A DNA stretch of 34,431 bases from Chloroflexota bacterium (GTDB lineage Bacteria; Chloroflexota; UBA11872). Position 1 is the stretch's first letter. Each line of letters starts with the position of its first letter. This document shows positions 14,142 through 21,932 of the stretch, one piece after another. The stretch covers positions 1 to 34,431 of the forward strand of contig JAPOWQ010000064.1 of NCBI GenBank assembly GCA_026707585.1. The letters run 5' to 3'. The notes beneath the pieces were generated by a model. It was given only the letters and a program-made list of their open reading frames with translations. It made no database searches and was not told the origin of the DNA. The position numbers and the translations under genes are program-made.

Positions 14142-15164
14142 GTGCAAGAGCGACTTGACGCCCTGCTGAGCGCCGCGCGCGCCGAGTTGTCCGTCGCCAC
14201 GGACGACGCGGCGCTGGAGCAGTGGCGCGTGACGCACCTGGGGCGCCGCAGCGAAGTCACCGGCTTACTGCGTTCGGTGGGCAGCCTGCCGCGCGAGGAG
14301 CGGCGCGCCGCCGGCCAGGCCGCCAACGCCGCTCGACGCGAACTGGAAGCGGCCTTCGAGACCCGCCAGTCCGAGCTGCGGCGCAGCGCCGACGGCGCGC
14401 AGGTAGACGTCACTATGCCGGGGTATCCGGTGCGCCTGGGCAGCCTGCACCCGCTGACGCGCACGCTGCGCGAGATCCGGCGCGTGCTGGCGCCGCTGGG
14501 TTTCCGGGCCGTCAGCGGCCCCGAGGTGGAGTGGGATCGCTACAACTTCGAGCTGCTGAACATCCCGGCGGACCACCCGGCGCGGGACATGTGGGACACC
14601 TTCCACGTCGACGACAAGGCCCGGCCGGGCGAACTCTTGCTGCGAACCCACACGTCCCCGGTGCAAGCGCGGGTGATGGAGCAGATCCAGCCGCCGGTGC
14701 GGGTGATCGTGCCGGGGAAGGTCTATCGCTACGAGGATCGCTCCGCCAAGAACGAGGCAGAGTTCATGCAGGTCGAGGGCCTGGCTATCGACGAGCACAT
14801 CACCATGGCCGACCTGCGGGGAACCCTGACCCATTTCGTGCGAATGATGTTCGGTCCGGACCGGGAGTTGCGGATTCGGGCCAGCTACTTCCCGTTCACG
14901 GAACCCAGCGCAGAAGCCGACATGTCGTGTCACGCCTGCGGCGGTAAGGGTTGCTCGGTCTGCGGCGGGACCGGGTGGATCGAAATCCTGGGTTCGGGGA
15001 TGGTGCATCCGAAGGTGCTGGCCGACGTGGGCTATGACCCGGACGTGTACCAGGGGTTCGCCTTCGGCATGGGCGTGGAGCGGATTGCGATGCTCAAGTA
15101 CGGCGTGACCGACATCCGGTCCTTTTACCGCAACGACCTGCGGTTCCTCCGGCAGTTGCGCTGA
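14142..15164 (+). CDS. pheS: Phenylalanine--tRNA ligase alpha subunit
   Basis: 340 residues. An N-terminal coiled coil precedes the class II catalytic core: HPLTRTLREI, GPEVEWDRYNFELLN, the motif 2 region LLRTHTSPVQAR and KVYRYEDRSAKNEAEFMQVEG, and motif 3 AFGMGVERIAMLKYG. An insertion CHACGGKGCSVCGGTGW near residue 265 carries four Cys and is the zinc-ribbon-like insertion known in a subset of bacterial PheS. It charges tRNA-Phe as an alpha2beta2 enzyme with PheT. The GTG start lies 7 nt after the methyltransferase stop, and pheT follows 3 nt after the stop. Confidence 0.98.
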   Translation: MQERLDALLSAARAELSVATDDAALEQWRVTHLGRRSEVTGLLRSVGSLPREERRAAGQAANAARRELEAAFETRQSELRRSADGAQVDVTMPGYPVRLGSLHPLTRTLREIRRVLAPLGFRAVSGPEVEWDRYNFELLNIPADHPARDMWDTFHVDDKARPGELLLRTHTSPVQARVMEQIQPPVRVIVPGKVYRYEDRSAKNEAEFMQVEGLAIDEHITMADLRGTLTHFVRMMFGPDRELRIRASYFPFTEPSAEADMSCHACGGKGCSVCGGTGWIEILGSGMVHPKVLADVGYDPDVYQGFAFGMGVERIAMLKYGVTDIRSFYRNDLRFLRQLR

Positions 15165-15167
15165 GCC

Positions 15168-17690
15168 ATGCGCGTTCCCTTCGAATGGCTGCGCGAACTG
15201 ACGGGGATCGAGGCGTCGGTCGACGACGTGGCCACCCGCCTGACCAACGCGGGCTTCGAGGTCGGGGCCATCCATCGCGCCGGCGAACACTGGGACCGAG
15301 TGGTGGTGGGCGAAGTCGCGCGCATCGACCCGCACCCCAACGCCGACCGACTGAACCTGCCGACCGTGAACACGGGCAGCGAGGAGATCCAGGTGGTGTG
15401 CGGGGCGTGGAACTTCGAGGTTGGCGACCGGATCGCTTTCGCGCCGGCAGGCGCCACGCTCTGGGACCCATATGCCGACGAGCCGGTGCTGAAGGAGCTG
15501 AAGCCGACGCGGATCCGCGGCGTGGTCTCGCGCGGCATGTTGTGCTCGACCAAAGAACTCGGCATCAGCGACGACCACGAGGGCATCCTGGTGCTGGACG
15601 CCGACGCGCCGCTGGGCCGGCCGCTGGCCGAGGCGCTGGGCGGCGAGGTGCTGGAGTTCGAGCTCAAGGCCAACCGGCCGGACGCGCTGTCGGTGCTGGG
15701 GATTGCCCGCGAAGCGGCGGCCTTGTACGGGACCAAGGTTCGCTCGCCGATACCGGAGGCTCGTCCGAACAAGGATGGGTCGAGCGAGTCCGTCGTGCTC
15801 GGAATCGAAGACGCGGCGCTCTGCGCGCGGTATTCGGCCGCCCTGGTCCGCGACGTGCAAGTGGGCGAGTCGCCGGCCTGGATGCGGGATCGGCTGGAGC
15901 AGGCGGGGGTGCGTCCGATCAGCACGATCGTCGACGCCACGAACTACGTGATGCTGGAACTGGGCCAGCCGCTGCACGCGTTTAACTGGGACACGGTGCG
16001 GGGCGGCTTCATCGGGGTGCGGACGGCGCAGCCGGGCGAGCGCCTGGTGACGCTGGATGGTCAGGACCGCGAGCTGACGCCCGAGACCCTGTGCATTGTG
16101 GACGCCGAGGGCCCAGTGGCGCTCGCTGGTGTGATGGGCGGCCTGGACACCGAGGTCACCGAGAAGACCTCGACGGTTTTGTTGGAGTCGGCCACGTTTG
16201 ATCCGATCAGCATCCGGCGCACGGCGCATCGCCTGAACCTGCGTAGCGAGGCGTCGCGGCGCTTCGAGAAGGGCCTGCCGCCCGAACTGACGGTGCTGGC
16301 GCTGCGGCGCTGCGTGCAGGTGATCGAGGAGATTGGCGCGGGCCGAGGCGAGTTCCTGACCGCCGACGCCTATCCGGCGCCCTCAGACCCGGCGCCGGTA
16401 TCGCTGGCGTTCGACCGCATTGAGCGGCTGATGGGCGTGGCCTACGACCGCAGCGAAGTCCGGCAGACGCTGAGCGCGCTGGAATTCGGGCTGGATGAAG
16501 ACGGGGACGAGTTGTGCGTGACGCCGCCGTTCTGGCGTCGCGACGTGACCGCGCCGGCGGACGTCGTTGAGGAAGTGGCACGCCTGGTCGGCTACGAGCG
16601 CATCCCCGACACCCTGCCAACCGGCCAAGTGATGGACCTGGCGCCGGGTGAGATCGACGAACGCGACGACGAGGTCCGGGATGTGATGGCGGGCATGGGG
16701 TTTGCCGAGTGCGTGACCTACGCGCTGACCAGTGAGGCGCGCATGGCGCGGCTGGTGCCGCCGGACCTGCTGGACGTACCGCCGGAGGCTCCGCTGGGCG
16801 ACGCCGACGCCTGGGCCGCCATGCGCGAGACGGCAATGAACGACGCCGGACGCACCCTGACCGACCGGCTGTTGCCCCTGGACCGCGAGCCGCTGCGGCT
16901 GCGCAACCCGCTCTCCACGGAAGAGAACGCGCTGCGGCTGACCGGCCTGGGCACCATGCTTGAAACCCTTCGCGCCAACCGGCGCCACGCCGACCGCGAC
17001 CTGCTGCTCTTCGACTATCAGCCCACGTTCCTGGCGCGCGACGGAGACCTGCCGGAGGAACCGAACTTCCTGACGGCGGTAATCGGCGAACGAGTCAGCG
17101 CAAGCCGCTGGAACGAAACCGGGACCGTGGAACTGCCGTTTGTACGCGGGGTGGTGGACGAATTGCTGTCACGCTCTGGCGTACCCGTCGCCGAGGCCAG
17201 TCACGACGGGCTTCAGCACCCCACGTTTGCCGCCGGCGCGGCGGCCGCCGTCACCTCCAAGGGACGGCTGCTGGCCGCCTACGGCGAAGTGGACGCCGAA
17301 GTCGCCGCGGCGTTTGACCTGGACGAGCGGACGTGGGCGCTGCTGGTGGACATGCCTGCCGTTCGGGAGGCTTCAGCCGGCGCGCCATTGTTCAGCGCCT
17401 GGTCGGAATACCCGTCCGCCCTGCGCGACCTGGCGATCGTCGTCGACGCCGAAGTAACGCAGGCCGAAGTTCAGGACTCCATCCAGCGCGCCGGCCGCCC
17501 GCTCCTCCAGTCAGCCCGTCTCTTCGACGAGTACCGTGGCGAACAAATCCCCGCCGGCAAACGCAGCCTCGCCTACGCCCTCAGCTACGCCGCGCCGGAT
17601 CGAACCCTGACCGACAAGCAGGCCGATCGGGCGCACAACCGGGTGGTGCGGGCGTTGCAGCACCGGTTGGGGGCGGAACTGCGCGGCTAG
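15168..17690 (+). CDS. pheT: Phenylalanine--tRNA ligase beta subunit
   Basis: 840 residues with the full PheT architecture: an N-terminal B1 part, an EMAP-like tRNA-binding domain (B2; IQVVCGAWNFEVGDRIAFAP), the B3/B4 editing domain (ISTIVDATNYVMLELGQPLHAF, GVMGGLDTEV), the B5 domain (RIERLMGVAYDRSEV), the inactive catalytic-like core (LRLRNPLSTEENALRLTGL) and the C-terminal FDX-ACB anticodon domain (WSEYPSALRDLAIVVD to the end). It forms alpha2beta2 with PheS and removes misacylated Tyr. Last gene of the operon. Confidence 0.98.
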   Translation: MRVPFEWLRELTGIEASVDDVATRLTNAGFEVGAIHRAGEHWDRVVVGEVARIDPHPNADRLNLPTVNTGSEEIQVVCGAWNFEVGDRIAFAPAGATLWDPYADEPVLKELKPTRIRGVVSRGMLCSTKELGISDDHEGILVLDADAPLGRPLAEALGGEVLEFELKANRPDALSVLGIAREAAALYGTKVRSPIPEARPNKDGSSESVVLGIEDAALCARYSAALVRDVQVGESPAWMRDRLEQAGVRPISTIVDATNYVMLELGQPLHAFNWDTVRGGFIGVRTAQPGERLVTLDGQDRELTPETLCIVDAEGPVALAGVMGGLDTEVTEKTSTVLLESATFDPISIRRTAHRLNLRSEASRRFEKGLPPELTVLALRRCVQVIEEIGAGRGEFLTADAYPAPSDPAPVSLAFDRIERLMGVAYDRSEVRQTLSALEFGLDEDGDELCVTPPFWRRDVTAPADVVEEVARLVGYERIPDTLPTGQVMDLAPGEIDERDDEVRDVMAGMGFAECVTYALTSEARMARLVPPDLLDVPPEAPLGDADAWAAMRETAMNDAGRTLTDRLLPLDREPLRLRNPLSTEENALRLTGLGTMLETLRANRRHADRDLLLFDYQPTFLARDGDLPEEPNFLTAVIGERVSASRWNETGTVELPFVRGVVDELLSRSGVPVAEASHDGLQHPTFAAGAAAAVTSKGRLLAAYGEVDAEVAAAFDLDERTWALLVDMPAVREASAGAPLFSAWSEYPSALRDLAIVVDAEVTQAEVQDSIQRAGRPLLQSARLFDEYRGEQIPAGKRSLAYALSYAAPDRTLTDKQADRAHNRVVRALQHRLGAELRG

Positions 17691-17694
17691 ACGA

Positions 17695-17711
17695 GACCCT
17701 CTTTGAGAGTC
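17695..17711. terminator. Weak hairpin after pheT
   Basis: GACCCTC (17695-17701) and GAGAGTC (17705-17711) pair at six of seven positions around TTT, 5 nt after the pheT stop. The following 90 nt to the convergent glutaredoxin gene hold only GC-rich sequence and a GGCGC-TA-GCGCC palindrome near 17795. Either could end transcription; neither has a T-run. Confidence 0.25.
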
Positions 17712-17805
17712 AGCCATACGCCGACTTGAATCCGGCATAGCGCCGCGGACACCCTACAGCCGAGCGCCGCGCCGCGTCCGCCAGCCCCTGTTAGGGCGCT
17801 AGCGC

Positions 17806-18147
17806 CTATTCCTCGAAGGTGACGCTGGCGGCGTGGAGTTCGTCGGGGCAGGCGCGGTCGATGGGGACGGGGGTGGGGAGGTTGTTCTGCTGGATGTAGC
17901 CCTTGTCGGCCAGCCAGGCTTCCACTTCCTCGCCGCTGACGTCGGCCAGCATGCGGCCGTCCACGACCACGCAGGGTGAGAGCGGCTGGCCGCTCCGGGC
18001 GACCATCTCGTAGTAATTGGCCGCGTTGTTGATGATGTCCTTGTCCTCGTAGTCCAGGCTGTACTTGTCCATCACGGCGCGCACGCCGGCGCTCCAGCCA
18101 CAGACGGGCTTCAGGTAGGCGGTGATGGCGGGCTGTTCGGTTGTCAT
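17806..18147 (-). CDS. Glutaredoxin-like protein with CGWS active site
   Basis: 113 residues. The N-terminal thioredoxin-fold core is glutaredoxin-like: AITAYLKPVCGWSAGVRAVM, with a single active-site Cys16 in CGWS, then YEDKDIINN, a cis-Pro segment LSPCVVVDGRMLADVSGEE, and an extra C-terminal tail. CGWS with one Cys in the motif suggests monothiol chemistry or Fe-S handling; a second Cys precedes CVVV. I prefer the ATG at 18147; a GTG at 18156 would add three residues. It is transcribed divergently from the selenocysteine peroxiredoxin, 140 nt away, and is a natural candidate reductant for it (inference). Confidence 0.85.
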   Translation of the reverse strand: MTTEQPAITAYLKPVCGWSAGVRAVMDKYSLDYEDKDIINNAANYYEMVARSGQPLSPCVVVDGRMLADVSGEEVEAWLADKGYIQQNNLPTPVPIDRACPDELHAASVTFEE

Positions 18148-18287
18148 GGGATTCACTCTCGCACGGGAGAAACGGGCTTCCCGATTCTGGCAGACCGGAG
18201 CGGCGGCGGGAAGAGGAGCGGCCCGGAGTTGACCGGCGATTGAGGAGCCGCCACGCTGCGGGTGCCGCGCTGGAGAGGATGACCGGC

Positions 18288-18746
18288 ATGACGCGACTGA
18301 ACGTGGGCGACCGATTTCCCGAACTGACGGGGCGCTGGGACGACGGCCGACCGGCCCGCATACCGGACGAACTGGACACCGGGCCCGCGGTGCTCTTGTT
18401 CTACCGCGGCCACTGGTGATCGCATTGCCGGCGGCAGTTGGTCGCCTATAGCTACGTGCTGGACGCGTTCACCGCGCTGGGCGTGCAGGTGGTGGGACTG
18501 TCGGTCGATTCGGCAGCCGACGCCGCGGCGACGCGCGAACGTTTGCAGGTGGACGTACCGCTGGTGGGCGACCTGGCCTACCCGGACTCGGTGGACATCC
18601 TGGGGGGTTACCGGAACGAGGACCGGCAGTCGCACCAGGCCACGGCCTTTGTGCTGGACGCCGACCGCCGCGTTGAACACGCCGTGTACAGCGCCACCAA
18701 CGTCGGGCGCCTGATGCCCGAAGAAGTGCTGCGGATCCTCAGCTAA
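18288..18746 (+). CDS. Peroxiredoxin-like selenoprotein (in-frame UGA = Sec44)
   Basis: An AhpC/TSA-type redoxin of 152 residues if the in-frame TGA at 18417-18419 is read as selenocysteine. Upstream: LNVGDRFPELTG and AVLLFYRGHW. At the TGA homologues carry the catalytic Cys of GHWCPxCRRQL; here the order is GHW-U-SHCRRQL. Downstream the same frame continues through VQVVGLSVDS, VPLVGDLAYPDSV and TAFVLDADRRVEHAVYS to a normal stop. So Sec44 replaces the catalytic Cys and Cys47 is the likely resolving residue. A SECIS-like hairpin follows the TGA. The start at 18288 has GGAGAGG nine bases upstream; an ATG at 18279 touches that site. A TTGACC sequence at 18229 may be a -35. It should reduce peroxides with thiol partners. 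Confidence 0.9.
18417..18446 (+). promoter_or_regulatory. UGA(Sec) codon with bacterial SECIS-like hairpin
   Basis: From the TGA at 18417, 10 nt of spacer lead to a 6-bp stem, GGCGGC (18430-18435) with GTCGCC (18441-18446), closed by the five-base loop AGTTG. The loop lies 17-21 nt after the TGA and contains the GU pair that SelB contacts in bacterial SECIS elements. Size, distance and loop content fit the known requirement for Sec insertion. The hairpin lies within coding sequence, as bacterial SECIS elements do. Confidence 0.75.
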
Positions 18747-18752
18747 CCGCGG

Positions 18753-19769
18753 TCAGACCAGGTTAGGGTTGACGCTCGACCACTCGTCGATGGGCGGGAT
18801 GATCCCCATGCCGATGGTCTCGTCGCGCAGCGCCTGAAGATGGGCGTATGCGACATCGAGTTCGGCCTGTTCGGCGGCGTCACCCGTTGGCATGGACCAG
18901 TTCACGCCGTCCGGCCCCAGTTCGGCCGGCATGGCCATCATCACGTGCGAGTACGGCTCACCGGTGAGGTAGGCGCCGCAGGGCCACTCGAAGGTCGAAC
19001 CGCCGGCGGTGGCGTGCACCATCATGGCCGTCTGGTGACCGGGCGACTGGAACGACGAGCGCCCGCGCAGCTTGATGATGCGGGAGCCGCCGTCCAGCAC
19101 GTCCTGGCGAATGCCTGCCCAACCGTCGGCATCGAGCCCAATCCCATTGACCGTAGCTCCTGCGATGACGTCGTTCAGCAGCACGCCGTCAATGCGCGTT
19201 TCGCCCTTGAACAGCGCCATTTCCTGGCCGTGGCCGCCGTAGGTGCGGCAGCCGGTGACCCGGGATTGGGACACGCCGAAGTGTTCGGCCAGGCGGGTCT
19301 GCAGGCGGGTGCTGTCCAGGCCGGCCAGGGTGCTGACGCGCGAGGCCGGCAGGCCGGAGTGGACGAGCGTGACCAGCCCGGTGACGTCGGCCGGATTGAA
19401 GACGATCACGACCAGCTTGGCACTGGGCGCGTTCGCAGCGATGTCCTGGCCCAGTTGAGCGGCGATCTCGGCGTTGCCGCGTAGCAGGTCTTCGCGCGTC
19501 ATCCCCTCGCGGCGCGGCGCGCCCCCGGAACTGAGCACGTAGGCCGCGTCGGTCAGAGCTTCCGCTGCATCGGTGGTCCAGGTGACCTCGGCGTCGGGGA
19601 AGCCGCAGTGGTGAATCTCGGCCGCGGCGCCTTCCAGGCCCGGGCCGAACGGGTCGTACATAGCGATGCGATTGGCGGCGCCAGTGGCCAGCAGGGACTG
19701 GACGATGTTGGACCCCACAGCGCCGGCAGCGCCCATGACCGCGACCTTGTCGTTGGTGACGTAGTTCAT
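18753..19769 (-). CDS. mdh: Malate dehydrogenase (LDH/MDH superfamily)
   Basis: 338 residues. NAD-binding Rossmann motif GAAGAVG at 13-19, acidic residue after strand 2 (YDPFG), substrate Arg loop GGAPRREGMTREDLLRGN, FNPADVTGLV, LAGLDSTRLQTRLAEHF, and the catalytic His loop TYGGHGQEM in place of GEHGD. The paired Arg in APRREG points to a dicarboxylate substrate and hence malate rather than lactate. Overall it resembles the Bacteroidetes-type MDH more than the compact Chloroflexus enzyme. The ATG at 19769 follows the aldolase stop by 11 nt, so the two are one transcript. Confidence 0.88.
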   Translation of the reverse strand: MNYVTNDKVAVMGAAGAVGSNIVQSLLATGAANRIAMYDPFGPGLEGAAAEIHHCGFPDAEVTWTTDAAEALTDAAYVLSSGGAPRREGMTREDLLRGNAEIAAQLGQDIAANAPSAKLVVIVFNPADVTGLVTLVHSGLPASRVSTLAGLDSTRLQTRLAEHFGVSQSRVTGCRTYGGHGQEMALFKGETRIDGVLLNDVIAGATVNGIGLDADGWAGIRQDVLDGGSRIIKLRGRSSFQSPGHQTAMMVHATAGGSTFEWPCGAYLTGEPYSHVMMAMPAELGPDGVNWSMPTGDAAEQAELDVAYAHLQALRDETIGMGIIPPIDEWSSVNPNLV

Positions 19770-19780
19770 GGCCGCCGGCG

Positions 19781-20536
19781 TCAGGCCTTCATGCCGGCGA
19801 GGGCGTCGCTGGCGGCGGTGCTGAGCATGCGCAGGTCGTTGCCGAAGTCGATCAGCGTGAAACCCTGGTGGACCAATTCGCGGGCCTTGGCCACGTCCGA
19901 AATCGGCGTGCCGGCAGGCTTCCCGTTGGCCTTGGCGCCGGCCAGGATCGCGTCGATGGCGGCCACGTGGTCCGCGTCCACAAAGGCCTGGGACGTACTA
20001 AGGCCCATCGAAATGGCCAGGTCGTTGGGCCCGATGAAGGCCACGTCAATACCATCCACGGCCATGATGGCCTCGATGTTGTTGACGCCTTCCATGTCCT
20101 CGATCTGCGGGCAGACCAGGAGCTCGTCGTTGATGCGGTCGCGGTCGGCCATGTTGATGGTGGCGCGGCCGGAGCCGGCGGAGCGGTGGCCGATGGGGGG
20201 ATAGCGGCAGGCGTCGGCAATGGCCTCGGCCTGTTCAACCGTGCTGACGTGGGGAACGATCACGCCCATGGCGCCAGCGTCCAGCGTGCGGGCCAGCACG
20301 ACCCGGTCGTGCGACTCCACGCGGGCCATGGGGATGCCGCCGCGCGACTCGATGGCGCGGAAGGCCTCGGTGGTGGTGCCGATGTCCCATTGCGCGTGCT
20401 CCACATCCACGGCCAGCCACTCGTAGCCGGCCACGACGAGCGCCTCGGCGGCGATGGGCGACACCAGGTTGAGGAACGAACCGTACGAGGGCTGACCGGC
20501 CTGGATCTTCTGTCGGACGGGGTTGGGGAATTGCAC
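19781..20536 (-). CDS. HpaI/HpcH-family aldolase (2-keto-3-deoxy acid aldolase-like)
   Basis: 251 residues of the class II, metal-dependent HpaI aldolase family. Family signatures: SYGSFLNLVSPIAAEALVVAGYEWLAVDVEHAQWD (His47 near the active site), VLARTLDAGAMGVIVPHVST, the metal-binding Glu in VCPQIEDMEGVNNIE, and DVAFIGPNDLAISMG. It cleaves 4-hydroxy-2-oxo acids to pyruvate and an aldehyde; the natural substrate is unknown. The start is GTG at 20536, preceded by AGGAGTG. Co-transcription with malate dehydrogenase suggests a route through pyruvate/oxaloacetate (inference). Confidence 0.88.
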   Translation of the reverse strand: MQFPNPVRQKIQAGQPSYGSFLNLVSPIAAEALVVAGYEWLAVDVEHAQWDIGTTTEAFRAIESRGGIPMARVESHDRVVLARTLDAGAMGVIVPHVSTVEQAEAIADACRYPPIGHRSAGSGRATINMADRDRINDELLVCPQIEDMEGVNNIEAIMAVDGIDVAFIGPNDLAISMGLSTSQAFVDADHVAAIDAILAGAKANGKPAGTPISDVAKARELVHQGFTLIDFGNDLRMLSTAASDALAGMKA

Positions 20537-20667
20537 TAGAAGTCACTCCTGCTACTGCGACACAAAGCTGGATTGATTGTGACGCACGGATGGGGGGCTG
20601 TCAGTCGGTTCTGAGGACGACTCACGCGCCTACACTGGCTGTAGCGAGTAATCCTGGAGATTCATGA

Positions 20668-21357
20668 ATGCAGACCGAGATCGAGTACAACCCGGCCTAC
20701 ACGATGCTGACGCTGGAGCTGTCCAGCGGCGAGTCGGTGAAGGCAGAGCCGGGGGCCATGGTGGCCCAGCAGGACGTGGAGATGACCACCGGCATGGGCA
20801 GCGGCGGGGTATTCGGCGGCCTGAAGCGCATGATGGGCGGCGAGTCCTTCTTCGTGAACACCTTCACCTGCGAGGGCCCCGGCAACGGCTGGGTGAGCCT
20901 CGCGCCTCCCGTGCCCGGGGACATCGTGGGTCACGAGTTGGGCGCGGGTGAAAGCCTGATTGTCCAGTCGGGCTCCTTCCTGGCTTCCACGGGCGGCGTG
21001 GAGTTGGACACTAGTTTCTCGGGCGGGCGCGGTCTGTTCAGCGGCGAGGGCCTGTTCCTGCTGCGCGCCCACACCGACAGCGGCGGCACGATCTGGTTCG
21101 ACTCCTACGGCGCGGTCAAGGAACTGGAAGTTACGCACGGCTCCGAACTGGTGGTGGACACCGGCCACATGGTGGCCTTCACGGAGGGCGTGGACTACAG
21201 CATCGGCAAGGTGGGCGGCATCCGCTCGCTGATCGGCGGCGGCGAGGGCTTGGTCATGAAGTTCCGGGGCAAGGGCACCGTGTGGGTACAGAGCCGGAAC
21301 ATCTCGGCGCTGGCCAACTCGCTAATTCCGTTCCTACCGAAGCCGACTTCCAGGTAA
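20668..21357 (+). CDS. AIM24/TIGR00266 family protein
   Basis: 229 residues of the TIGR00266/AIM24 family, a trefoil-like all-beta protein of unknown biochemical role. Typical blocks are LELSSGESVKAEPGAMVAQQ, GGLKRMMGGESFFVNTFTCEG, VGHELGAGESLIVQSGSFLAS, LVVDTGHMVAFTEGVDYSIGKVGG and GEGLVMKFRGKGTVWVQSR. No signal or membrane segment. GGAGA precedes the start. TACACT at 20631-20636 may be its -10. It stands alone between divergent and convergent neighbours. Confidence 0.93.
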   Translation: MQTEIEYNPAYTMLTLELSSGESVKAEPGAMVAQQDVEMTTGMGSGGVFGGLKRMMGGESFFVNTFTCEGPGNGWVSLAPPVPGDIVGHELGAGESLIVQSGSFLASTGGVELDTSFSGGRGLFSGEGLFLLRAHTDSGGTIWFDSYGAVKELEVTHGSELVVDTGHMVAFTEGVDYSIGKVGGIRSLIGGGEGLVMKFRGKGTVWVQSRNISALANSLIPFLPKPTSR

Positions 21358-21362
21358 GACGA

Positions 21363-21380
21363 GGCCCGCCGCGGCGGGCC
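21363..21380. terminator. GC-rich hairpin between convergent genes
   Basis: GGCCCGCC (21363-21370) is followed by its reverse complement GGCGGGCC (21373-21380), giving a 7-bp stem with a CGCG loop. It lies just after the AIM24-family stop and before the end of the convergent peroxiredoxin gene. Only a short CCTT follows, so the strength is uncertain. Confidence 0.55.
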
Positions 21381-21408
21381 GGCCTTCCGCAGCTACCGCC
21401 GCCGGACC

Positions 21409-21876
21409 CTAGCCGGTAAGGCAGGCCATCACTGGGTCGTAGTCGGGCAATTCCGGCACGTCTGGGGCAGTCTCGATGTGGGCGACGTTGCCATCCGGGT
21501 CGACCACGATGACCACGCGATTGGCGATGTTCATGCCCTCAAGCAGCACGCCGTAGGCGCTGGCCGTGGCTCCGAGCGGGTTGAAGTCGCTCAGCACCGG
21601 ATAGCTCACGCCGGTCTGCTCGGCCCAGGCCTGTTGCGACCAGCCGTTGTCCGTGGAGATCGCGACCGTCACCGTGCCCTCGAGCCCGGCCAGCTTGTCC
21701 TCGATGATCGGGAGCTGGTTGCTGCATGTCGGCGAGAACGCCGCCGGCACGAAATTAATCACCACGGTCGAGCCGCGATGGTCGCTCAGCTTGAACGGCT
21801 CTTCGCCCCTGGGCTTCGATGGAAGCTCGAAGTCCGGAGCCTCGTCACCAACCTTCAATGTCGCTGTTTCAGACAT
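21409..21876 (-). CDS. Peroxiredoxin (AhpE/BCP type, cysteine-containing)
   Basis: 155 residues. LKVGDEAPDFELPS, then LSDHRGSTVVINFVPAAFSPTCSNQL with peroxidatic Cys51 in the PxxxTxxC motif, and a late FNPLGATASAYGVL. The domain is the Prx fold; the FVPAAFSPTC form is typical of AhpE-like enzymes. C-terminal Cys in VMACLTG could act as resolving residue. The ATG at 21876 has GGGAGG six bases upstream; the preceding GTG would add one residue. It uses ordinary Cys, in contrast to the selenoprotein at 18288. Confidence 0.93.
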   Translation of the reverse strand: MSETATLKVGDEAPDFELPSKPRGEEPFKLSDHRGSTVVINFVPAAFSPTCSNQLPIIEDKLAGLEGTVTVAISTDNGWSQQAWAEQTGVSYPVLSDFNPLGATASAYGVLLEGMNIANRVVIVVDPDGNVAHIETAPDVPELPDYDPVMACLTG

Positions 21877-21932
21877 CACACGCCTCCCACAGAAGTTCTA
21901 GCCGCGATCGTACGGGCCGGCGCGCCGGCTGG

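Noticed and set aside
14265-16229. 654-codon open frame antisense to pheS/pheT
   Set aside because: His/Arg/Gln-rich shadow translation over two certain synthetase genes; no domain or ribosome site.
18141-18419. Selenoprotein read as a short protein ending at TGA, with a second gene from TTG 18438
   Set aside because: The two pieces are in one frame and together form one complete redoxin fold, with the TGA at the catalytic residue. Two separate genes or a pseudogene explain this worse than Sec.
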